The position numbers were made by a program, and so were the translations under genes. This document shows positions 1 through 5,375 of a stretch of DNA of 6,350 nt, piece by piece. The stretch covers positions 1-6,350 of the forward strand of contig JALTEL010000498.1 in the NCBI GenBank assembly GCA_027073945.1. Direction: 5' to 3'. Each line of letters starts with the position of its first letter. Within the stretch, counting starts at the first letter, position 1. Under the pieces are notes generated by a model, which worked only from the letters and a program-made list of their open reading frames with translations, did no database searches and was not told the origin of the DNA. The stretch is from Caldifarciminota bacterium (lineage in GTDB: Bacteria > WOR-3 > Hydrothermia > UBA1063 > CAJXJZ01).

Positions 1-170
1 ATACCTTTTGCATAAACGCTTATGTTTTGCACAAAGTTTCGCATTTCCTGCTTGTAATTTTTATCGCCCGGAGATGGTTCCGTAATTTTTTCTTTTCCAC
101 AGGAAGACATACCGATCAATACAAAACATAATGTTACAAGACTGCCTATTTTTATAAATTTAATAGCCAA
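1..170 (-). CDS. Lipoprotein, N-terminal fragment, MJ1477/TM1410-like (GH114-type) putative glycosidase; runs off left edge
   Basis: The first 56 codons of a gene that continues past the left edge. Reading leftward from a TTG at 170 gives a signal peptide (LAIKFIKIGSLVTLCFVLIG) followed by M-S-S-C, a slightly unusual lipobox with the lipidated cysteine at residue 24. A short polar linker follows, then the segment NYKQEMRNFVQNISVYAKG. From memory, this last segment resembles the start of the MJ1477/TM1410 extracellular family (TIM-barrel, related to GH114 endo-alpha-1,4-polygalactosaminidases), whose members often read D-Y-[RK]-Q-E-M-R followed by I-S-x-Y-A-K. No in-frame ATG precedes the signal peptide. 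TTG is chosen because the minus strand carries GGGGGGA at 178-184, a G-rich Shine-Dalgarno-like run about 7 bases before it. The gene overlaps the end of the upstream propeller lipoprotein gene by 19 bases, so the two are probably co-transcribed and coupled. The catalytic part is outside the window, so activity cannot be judged. Confidence 0.6.
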   Translation of the reverse strand, partial: MAIKFIKIGSLVTLCFVLIGMSSCGKEKITEPSPGDKNYKQEMRNFVQNISVYAKG

Positions 171-1108
171 AGACTTATCCCCCCGCTGTTTTCAGGCTCG
201 CAGGACGATGATTCAAACACCAATTTCGTTCCGTCAGGTGAAATGGACGGAGCACCGTCATAGCCTGAATAATTCGTCAATCTTATTGGATTTCCTCCTA
301 AAACGGATACTTTATAGATGTTTGCAAGTTCCACCTCGCCGTTTTCGGCACTGAAAACAATGTATTGCCCGTCATGCGTAAAAACAGCATCCGTCTTGCT
401 ACCGGAAAAATCGGTAACTCTGGTTTTGTTAGTCCCGTCAGGATTCATTATCCATATATCCCATTGACCGCTTTCTGCTCTTTGATACAATATTTTATCG
501 CCAATCGGTGACCAGTTGGGCTGCCTGCAATCATCCCCCAATTTTGTTAAAATGATATAATCGGATGAGCCGTCAACTTTATACTTTGTTATAACACCGT
601 ACCCCTCCTGGTCCAGTTTATGACTTTCAAACACTATCCATTGTCCGTCAGGTGAAAAGGTCGGCTCAAACGCAACACTGTCGGCTCTGTTTGTGATGCG
701 GATTTCATCCCCTGTTGTACCGCCCTCTGCAATATAATATATTTCGTCGTGCGTTGTCCTTTCAGATGAAAAAACTATTGAACTAATGGCACCATTCCAG
801 CACTCCCCGGGCAGGTTGACATTATTGCTCCCGTCAACAATAAGAGGCTTCAGCTCTCTGGTTTGGAGATTATAGATGTACAGGTCAGCCGGCGGCGTAT
901 TATAGCCGTTTCTGAAACGTGTGAATACAATCTTTTTACCGTCAGGCGAAAAAGCGGGATTCTGGAGACTTCCTGACAAATTGATTTCCAATTTAGTGGC
1001 ACCATCATGTCTCTCAGCATCGGACTCCGTATTTTTCCTGCTGCAGGAAAACAGGAATATTACCGTAAAAATCAAGGCTTTTGCTAATGTCACATAACTA
1101 TTATACAC
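152..1108 (-). CDS. TolB-like six-bladed PD40 beta-propeller lipoprotein
   Basis: An exported, lipid-anchored propeller protein of up to 318 residues. A hydrophobic signal peptide ends in F-L-F-S-C, with the lipidated Cys at residue 22. The rest is built of PD40/WD40-like repeats: PAFSPDGKKIVF (51-62), PTFSPDGQWIVF (149-160), PNWSPIGDKILY (198-209), AVFTHDGQYIVF (241-252) and PSISPDGTKLVF (287-298). A degenerate blade around 109-128 fills the double gap between the first two, so with 43-49 residues per repeat there are six blades, as in the TolB propeller. There is no Pal/OmpA-type peptidoglycan-binding domain and no TolB N-terminal domain, so this is not TolB itself. It probably binds protein or glycan ligands in the periplasm or at the cell surface; the ligand is unknown. 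The longest frame starts at GTG 1108, but a GTG at 1093 (codon 6) is the better start if the -10 element at 1100-1105 is real; it still leaves a good 17-residue signal peptide. The downstream TM1410-like lipoprotein overlaps its stop. Confidence 0.88.
   Translation of the reverse strand: MYNSYVTLAKALIFTVIFLFSCSRKNTESDAERHDGATKLEINLSGSLQNPAFSPDGKKIVFTRFRNGYNTPPADLYIYNLQTRELKPLIVDGSNNVNLPGECWNGAISSIVFSSERTTHDEIYYIAEGGTTGDEIRITNRADSVAFEPTFSPDGQWIVFESHKLDQEGYGVITKYKVDGSSDYIILTKLGDDCRQPNWSPIGDKILYQRAESGQWDIWIMNPDGTNKTRVTDFSGSKTDAVFTHDGQYIVFSAENGEVELANIYKVSVLGGNPIRLTNYSGYDGAPSISPDGTKLVFESSSCEPENSGGISLWLLNL
923..958 (-). repeat. First PD40 blade motif of a repeated set in the propeller gene
   Basis: This codes for PAFSPDGKKIVF, the clearest copy of the repeated blade motif. 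Sister copies lie at about 629-664, 482-517, 353-388 and 215-250 on the same strand. At the DNA level the plus strand shows recurring ccgtcagg[tc]gaaa (near 233, 646 and 941), the complement of codons for F/S-S-P-D-G. The repetition is explained by the protein fold, not by a mobile or regulatory repeat. Confidence 0.75.
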
Positions 1109-1128
1109 CCAAAAATATCAAGAAACAA
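1100..1128 (-). promoter_or_regulatory. Predicted sigma70-type promoter for the propeller lipoprotein gene
   Basis: On the minus strand TTGTTT (1123-1128) is followed after 17 bases by a perfect TATAAT (1100-1105). The -10 element lies inside the first codons of the longest frame, so a transcript would start at about 1093-1094. That is exactly at an in-frame GTG (1091-1093), implying a leaderless or nearly leaderless mRNA. No Shine-Dalgarno precedes either GTG. Prediction by eye only. Confidence 0.55.
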
Positions 1129-1210
1129 GTTAATGAAATAGGCTTTTCAAAGCAGCTAACTTTGCAAAACAACCTTTGTGGTATCTTTAATGTCAATGCC
1201 CCGGCCTTTC

Positions 1211-1239
1211 TGTAAAATACGAACTTTCTGCTTTATAAT
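1211..1239 (+). promoter_or_regulatory. Predicted promoter for the MATE exporter gene
   Basis: A perfect -10 hexamer TATAAT lies at 1234-1239. The -35 region is poor: TGTAAA at 1211-1216 with 17-base spacing, matching 3 of 6 consensus bases. Transcription would begin near 1246 and leave a leader of about 20 bases holding the Shine-Dalgarno. A weak -35 could mean dependence on an activator, but no binding site is recognisable. Confidence 0.45.
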
Positions 1240-1254
1240 AAGTGGCAACACAAC

Positions 1255-1261
1255 GGGGAGG
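1255..1261 (+). promoter_or_regulatory. Strong Shine-Dalgarno that decides a CTG start
   Basis: GGGGAGG sits five bases before CTG 1267-1269, and an in-frame TAA at 1264-1266 closes the frame immediately upstream. No in-frame ATG, GTG or TTG exists until GTG 1381, which would delete most of the first transmembrane helix. This site therefore fixes the start of the MATE gene. Confidence 0.75.
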
Positions 1262-1266
1262 CTTAA

Positions 1267-2643
1267 CTGAAAAAAGGCACAGAGGGCGTTAGAATTCTAC
1301 TGGGCAATCCCAGAAAAGCTCTTATAAAGCTCGCTGTCCCGACAATCATCGCCAACTCAATACAAACGCTTTACAACTTTGTGGATGCGCTCTTTGTCTC
1401 AGGCATACACCATGCATCATTTGCACTATCCGGCATAGGACTGACCCAGCCATTTGCATTTGGTATCATAGCCCTTGCCAGCGGACTTGCAATAGGCACA
1501 AATTCACTCATATCAAGGAGTATAGGGGCAAAAGACAAAGAAACAGCGGACAGAGCAGCAGAACACGGTATTGTCATAACACTTATGACGGCAATATTGG
1601 TATCTTTGCCTCTTATCCTGATAGACAGACCAATGTTCAGACTGATGGGAGCAGGCAAGGCAATTGAACAAACTGTTTCTTACTCCTCCGTTATTTTCGG
1701 AGGTTCAATTTTTGTATTCCTGTCAATAATAGGAGCAGGTATATTGAGGGCGGAAGGTGATACAAAGCGTGCGATGTATGCAATGGCCTCAGGTTCATTT
1801 TTGAATATTTTGCTTGACCCTGTTTTTATTTACGGCTTTAAGCTCGGTGTGAGCGGGGCGGCATGGGCGACAATAATTTCAAGGGCAATATCAACCTTCC
1901 CTATTTTCTACTGGATTTTCATCAAAAAGGATACATTCGTTACTTTAAAATTCAGGCGGTTTAAATTCAAAAAATATATATTCTTTGAAACCTTCAAGGT
2001 CGGACTGCCAGCCTCCATATCCCAGCTGTCAATGGCCGCAGGCACCCTGTTTTTTAATCTTTTGATAATACACATTGCCGGCCCTGCAGGCATAGCAATA
2101 TTCACAACAGGAAGGCGTATAGATTCCATAGCCATACTACCTGACCTCGGCATTGCGTCCGCGGTTATTTCCGTGGTCGGAGCATGGTGGGGGGCCAGAG
2201 ACAGGGCAAAAATTGAACAAACAATGAAATTCGGATGGGAAGCGGGCATGATACTGGGCATAATAATCAGCATTCTGCTGTATGCATTTGCGCCCTACTT
2301 GACAATGCTTTTTACAACCGACCCTTCGATGAAGATACTGAGCAGGGACATAGTAAAATACCTGCGGGTGTCCTCACTCAGATTTACCTTTGTCCCTCTT
2401 GGCATGTTCAGCGCTTCTGCATTCAACGGCATGGGCAAGGGCTTAAATGCATTGGTTTTAACCCTGTTCCGCGTTATCATAATAGCATTCCCGTTCTCCT
2501 ATGTATTTGGCGTAACACTGGGATTCAAGCTTACAGGGGTCTGGTGGGGATTTGTAATAAGCTCTGTTCTGACAGGCATTATTGCGATGCTATGGCTGCA
2601 GTCATACTTTAAGAAGCCCATAATGGGAAAAGCCGATGCTTAA
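1267..2643 (+). CDS. MATE family multidrug/metabolite exporter, archaeal (PfMATE/DinF-like) type, CTG start
   Basis: An inner-membrane antiporter of the MOP superfamily, expected to expel cationic or aromatic compounds using a proton or sodium gradient. Starting at CTG 1267 it has 458 residues, the normal MATE length, with about 12 hydrophobic segments in two six-helix halves. Starting at GTG 1381 (420 residues) loses the conserved stretch LLGNPRKALIKLAVPTIIAN and the beginning of helix 1. Family signatures are LYNFVDALFVSG (helix 1), ISRSIGAKD, GAGILRAEGDTKRA and NILLDPVFIYGF in the first half, and SAFNGMGKG in the second. With the CTG start, D40, Y139, N180, D184 and T202 fall at or within one position of the residues I recall as the cation-coupling network of Pyrococcus furiosus MATE (D41, Y139, N180, D184, T202), supporting both family and start. 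It has its own promoter and Shine-Dalgarno. The next gene lies 46 bases downstream. Substrate is unknown. Confidence 0.9.
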   Translation: MKKGTEGVRILLGNPRKALIKLAVPTIIANSIQTLYNFVDALFVSGIHHASFALSGIGLTQPFAFGIIALASGLAIGTNSLISRSIGAKDKETADRAAEHGIVITLMTAILVSLPLILIDRPMFRLMGAGKAIEQTVSYSSVIFGGSIFVFLSIIGAGILRAEGDTKRAMYAMASGSFLNILLDPVFIYGFKLGVSGAAWATIISRAISTFPIFYWIFIKKDTFVTLKFRRFKFKKYIFFETFKVGLPASISQLSMAAGTLFFNLLIIHIAGPAGIAIFTTGRRIDSIAILPDLGIASAVISVVGAWWGARDRAKIEQTMKFGWEAGMILGIIISILLYAFAPYLTMLFTTDPSMKILSRDIVKYLRVSSLRFTFVPLGMFSASAFNGMGKGLNALVLTLFRVIIIAFPFSYVFGVTLGFKLTGVWWGFVISSVLTGIIAMLWLQSYFKKPIMGKADA

Positions 2644-2653
2644 CCTGATTTTC

Positions 2654-2682
2654 TTGATTATACACTACTTTGCTTAAATAAT
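2654..2682 (+). promoter_or_regulatory. Predicted promoter directly before the lipoprotein-barrel-murJ unit
   Basis: TTGATT (2654-2659) and AATAAT (2677-2682), spaced by 17 bases, match the sigma70 consensus at 4 of 6 and 5 of 6 positions. The start point would fall near 2689, so the ATG at 2690 would be at the very 5' end of the mRNA. No Shine-Dalgarno is present upstream of that ATG. The unit could also be read through from the MATE gene, since no terminator is seen in the 46-base gap. Confidence 0.5.
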
Positions 2683-2689
2683 ATAGACA

Positions 2690-3295
2690 ATGCGCAGATT
2701 AATTCTATTTCTGATTGTATTTTTTGCCGGATGCAGAAGCGAAATTAACTTCAAAATACACAATGACACAGCCACTCTACCACTGACAGGAGTGAATTCC
2801 GCAGCAGGCACCATTGATTTTTACATTGAAAAAAAATTAAAAGTCCCTATTATCAAATCCCTTGAAATCACAAATGTCTCGTGGGATTTTACTGCAAAGG
2901 CAAATCAGCAAACGACTTTTACAATAGGTATCACGGACATGGGTACTGCAAATGACGAGAACATATATGCCAAATGTTCCCCTTCCTTTCTCTGCAGTTC
3001 TCTTGTCTCATACAAGTCGCCTCCCCCCGATTATGTGTTGAACGCCCCTGTTATCATAAGCGGCAGTGTGAACGGGGAGAAAGCATTTACAGATATAAGC
3101 AGTGCAGACAGTGCCAACTATGTGATGGGAAACGGGTTCAACAACGGGAGGCTCTGGCTCATAGTAAAGGTAGAAGCAACAAACCCCATGGAATTTTTCA
3201 ATGCCTCACCTCTGTATATTAACAATCTTGACGGTCATTTCATCGCGGAAAAAGGGATGTCCGCATTCCTTCCCCTCCTGGATTTCGCACCATGA
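2690..3295 (+). CDS. Unrecognised lipoprotein, first gene of a murJ-coupled operon
   Basis: A predicted 201-residue lipoprotein of no family I recognise. Residues 1-15 form a short signal peptide, MRRLILFLIVFFAGC, with a textbook lipobox (F-A-G-C, lipidated Cys15). Position +2 is Arg, not Asp, so under the E. coli rule it would be sent to the outer membrane. The mature part alternates hydrophobic and polar residues, as in a beta-sandwich domain: SLEITNVSWDFTAK (57-70), TTFTIGITDMG (75-85), APVIISGSVNGEKAF (119-133) and GRLWLIVKVEATN (153-165). Cys96 and Cys102 are close enough to form a disulfide. No catalytic motif is visible. The ATG at 2690 has no Shine-Dalgarno but follows a promoter-like element directly. 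Its TGA overlaps the next ATG (ATGA at 3292-3295), so the next protein is made by coupled translation. Function unknown; an envelope role alongside the flippase is inferred from context only. Confidence 0.8.
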   Translation: MRRLILFLIVFFAGCRSEINFKIHNDTATLPLTGVNSAAGTIDFYIEKKLKVPIIKSLEITNVSWDFTAKANQQTTFTIGITDMGTANDENIYAKCSPSFLCSSLVSYKSPPPDYVLNAPVIISGSVNGEKAFTDISSADSANYVMGNGFNNGRLWLIVKVEATNPMEFFNASPLYINNLDGHFIAEKGMSAFLPLLDFAP

Positions 3296-3888
3296 TAAAA
3301 TTTTTAATGCTGCTTATGTTCTACCGAATGCCGACAAAAATAGGGAGCATGGAGACAAACGGCAGATACAGTGTTTTATGCTCAATGTTCGAAAGCGGGG
3401 TTTCGCTCTACAGAGGCAAACTGATATTCAGATTAAACACAGCTGCACTGCCCATGGGTTTTCAGGGCGGACTTAAGTACACGGGCGGGAATTTTTACGT
3501 TACTGCAAGCTGTAATATAATCTACGGGTCTTCCATACTAAAGGTTTTGAGCAGCAATATTGAAAGCATAAAAATCAAAGGTAACGGCATTATCACGGGC
3601 ACAGGCATGCTTTTTAAAAGCAAAGACTGGATACTTGGACCAGAGGTACGAGCAGGGTTAATAGGGGGTGAGTTTTACGGAACACTGAGCGGTGCATTAT
3701 CATACAAAAGGCACCTATTTATGCAGGCAGGCATTAACAACAACAGCAGAATTTTCTGCGCCGCATTCGGGCTGGCTGAATACAAAATGCTTATACTTTC
3801 CGCAGGATTACAATTCCCGGGCATAAAGGATATAGGGACAAATGCTCTTGTTATTTTGCCTTACATCAACATAGGTATCATACACTGA
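3292..3888 (+). CDS. Unrecognised strand-rich protein, possibly a small outer-membrane beta-barrel
   Basis: A 198-residue protein I cannot assign to a family. It is rich in short amphipathic strands separated by Gly/Asn/Ser turns: GVSLYRGKLIFRLN (36-49), GGLKYTGGNFYVTASCNI (59-76), GPEVRAGLIGGEFYGTLSG (116-134), LFMQAGINNN (142-151) and RIFCAAFGLAEYKMLILSAG (153-172). This pattern suits a transmembrane or periplasmic beta-barrel. The N-terminus is odd: MIKFLMLLMFYRM is only a very short hydrophobic stretch without a clear cleavage site, so export is uncertain. The C-terminus ends in Ile-His rather than the aromatic residue typical of BAM substrates, which weakens the barrel idea. The ATG overlaps the stop of the preceding lipoprotein gene (ATGA), and its own TGA overlaps the murJ ATG (TGATG). 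Neither junction has a good Shine-Dalgarno, so expression probably depends on translational coupling. Function unknown. Confidence 0.75.
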   Translation: MIKFLMLLMFYRMPTKIGSMETNGRYSVLCSMFESGVSLYRGKLIFRLNTAALPMGFQGGLKYTGGNFYVTASCNIIYGSSILKVLSSNIESIKIKGNGIITGTGMLFKSKDWILGPEVRAGLIGGEFYGTLSGALSYKRHLFMQAGINNNSRIFCAAFGLAEYKMLILSAGLQFPGIKDIGTNALVILPYINIGIIH

Positions 3889-5375
3889 TGAAACTCAGAA
3901 ACATATTCAATGTCACAGGCGGGACCCTACTGTCCAGACTGCTCGGTTTCGTCCGCGAAGCTACCATTGCATTTTTGCTGGGCGGCAAGGATGCCGCCGA
4001 CGCATTCTACGTTGCCTTCAGAATCCCAAATCTTTTAAGAGATATCTTTGCGGAAAATGCCATGCAAACGGCATTTATACCGACATTTATAGAATCAAAG
4101 ACCAAAGGGCTTGATGAACAGAAGTTTGTAAAATCCGTGTTCACGATATTTGCAGTGATTCTGACACTTATTGTGGGGCTGGGCATCCTGTTCACCCCGC
4201 TCTTTGTCAAGCTTCTTGCCTTCGGATTCACCAAAAATCACGCAAAATTCCTGCTCACTACAAGACTCACACGCATAACATTCCCGTTTCTATTATTCAT
4301 ATCGTTCTCCGCAATTGAAGGCGGTATTTTAAACAGCTTCAAAAAATTCTTTATTCCTGCAATCTCACCGGTGTTTCACAACATCATCGTAATATCATCG
4401 GGACTTCTTGCATACTACATTGCAAGAAACACGCAGTACGCTTACTACATTGCGGCTGGCGTTGTAACGGGCGGAACAATCCAATTCCTCTTCCAGTACC
4501 CCTTTATGAAAAAAACAGGAATGAACCTCGGGCTCACTCTGAAAATCTTCCACCCCGAGCTCAAAAAATTCTTCAAGCTTCTCGTGCCCGTCATACTGAA
4601 CGTTTCGTTCGTAAATCTGACATTGCTTGTAAACACACAGATAGCCTCCTTTCTTGAAAAGGGCTCGGTTGCATACCTGTCCTATGCCTTTCGCGTTATG
4701 CATCTGCCTGTTGCACTTTTCGGCGTGTCAGTAGCAACGGTTGCCATGCCGAGTCTATCCGAGAAATACGCAAAAGGGGAAAACATAGCGGAAGAATACT
4801 GGAGGGGAATTGAGTATATCCTGCTTCTGATGATTCCGGCTGTTATATTTCTGTTAAAAGATACGCCGGCTGTTGTTCAGCTGATTTATCAAAGAGGAAA
4901 TTTCCATGCAATAGACACACTAAAGGTATCCCAGGCTCTTGCATTTTATGCGCTGGCAGTGCTGCCCCTTGGTATCAATCAAATCTCCATGAATGTCTAT
5001 TTTTCAAGGCATTTAACAAAGGTGCCCAATATACTTTTCGGCATAGGCGCATTTCTGAACATAGCTTTTGCCCTCATACTCTCAAAATACCTGAGTTTTG
5101 CGGGCATTGCACTGGCATCTGCAATAACAATATCAATAAGGGCACTTGTGCTGATGTTTCTCATTTCAAAAGAGGTGAAATCACCTTATTTCTTTTTAGG
5201 CGATACGTTAAAGATAACAGGCATATCCCTTCTGTTTTTCGCTTTCATAACGTATTTTAACCCTTTATCATCCATGTACAATATGTTAATTCATCTTTTA
5301 ATCGGCTCGGGGATTTATATTATCCTTGCCCGTGTTATGGGTCTCATCAACCTGAAAGCCTCCCGCGCTGCCTGA
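3888..5375 (+). CDS. murJ: MurJ, lipid II flippase
   Basis: An integral inner-membrane protein (495 residues, about 14 helices) of the MOP superfamily that moves lipid II from the cytoplasmic to the periplasmic face for peptidoglycan synthesis. The N-terminal signature is intact: SRLLGFVREATIAFLLG, then DAADAFYVAFRIPNLLRDIF with A-E-N-A-M-Q-T-A-F-I-P following. R17, R23, D38 and R51 line up with the essential cavity residues R18, R24, D39 and R52 of E. coli MurJ, and R269 in Y-A-F-R with R270. The E. coli E273 position is His272 here; this position varies in the family. Later signatures FGVSVATVAMPSLS and LIYQRGNF are also typical. The ATG overlaps the preceding stop by one base (TGATG) with only a weak distant AGG upstream, so translation is probably coupled to the upstream gene. 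The 3' end overlaps the convergent glycosyltransferase gene by 78 bases. The last hydrophobic segment (helix 14) is encoded there, so this C-terminus looks genuine. Confidence 0.96.
   Translation: MKLRNIFNVTGGTLLSRLLGFVREATIAFLLGGKDAADAFYVAFRIPNLLRDIFAENAMQTAFIPTFIESKTKGLDEQKFVKSVFTIFAVILTLIVGLGILFTPLFVKLLAFGFTKNHAKFLLTTRLTRITFPFLLFISFSAIEGGILNSFKKFFIPAISPVFHNIIVISSGLLAYYIARNTQYAYYIAAGVVTGGTIQFLFQYPFMKKTGMNLGLTLKIFHPELKKFFKLLVPVILNVSFVNLTLLVNTQIASFLEKGSVAYLSYAFRVMHLPVALFGVSVATVAMPSLSEKYAKGENIAEEYWRGIEYILLLMIPAVIFLLKDTPAVVQLIYQRGNFHAIDTLKVSQALAFYALAVLPLGINQISMNVYFSRHLTKVPNILFGIGAFLNIAFALILSKYLSFAGIALASAITISIRALVLMFLISKEVKSPYFFLGDTLKITGISLLFFAFITYFNPLSSMYNMLIHLLIGSGIYIILARVMGLINLKASRAA
5298..5375. 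other. 78-bp convergent overlap of murJ and glycosyltransferase 3' ends
   Basis: murJ stops at TGA 5373-5375 on the plus strand, and the glycosyltransferase stops at TAA (complement of 5298-5300) on the minus strand, so both genes code through the same 78 bases. On the plus strand this encodes part of the last MurJ helix and its tail; on the minus strand it encodes a polar glycosyltransferase tail. No stem-loop plus T-run that would terminate either transcript was found here, so the two transcripts may overlap as antisense RNA. Confidence 0.8.

Larger units (their letters stand above)
1109..1266. other. Divergent intergenic region between propeller lipoprotein and MATE genes
   Basis: A 158-base stretch between two divergent genes. 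It contains the outer part of the leftward promoter, a rightward promoter with TATAAT at 1234-1239, and the Shine-Dalgarno GGGGAGG at 1255-1261. I saw no convincing inverted-repeat operator, riboswitch-like fold or small ORF in it. Confidence 0.6.

Noticed and set aside
215..958. Recurring ccgtcagg-type strings as a possible DNA repeat or CRISPR-like array
   Set aside because: They encode the S-P-D-G motif of each propeller blade at protein-repeat spacing and diverge outside it, so the fold explains them.
1371..1658. Minus-strand open frame of 95 codons
   Set aside because: It lies antisense to the conserved N-terminal half of the MATE exporter, has no recognisable motif, and its composition mirrors the opposite strand.
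1908..2612. Minus-strand frames at 1908-2273 and 2295-2480 and a plus-strand frame at 2235-2612
   Set aside because: All lie within the MATE gene in other frames and show no family signature, signal peptide or ribosome site.
2644..2689. Terminator after the MATE gene
   Set aside because: The 46-base gap is AT-rich with no inverted repeat; it is better explained as a promoter.
2974..3476. Plus-strand frames at 2974-3222 and 3201-3476
   Set aside because: They overlap the two coupled unknown genes in another frame and have unusual residue usage (Cys, His and Arg rich) expected of a shadow frame. The tight ATGA and TGATG junctions support the chosen frames instead.
4007..4703. Minus-strand frames at 4007-4234, 4395-4703 and 4445-4636
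   Set aside because: They are antisense to the well-conserved murJ coding sequence, with no independent evidence.
4698..4710. His272 of MurJ as a loss-of-function change at the E. coli E273 position
   Set aside because: Other MurJ proteins have Gln here and all the cavity arginines are intact, so it is normal variation.
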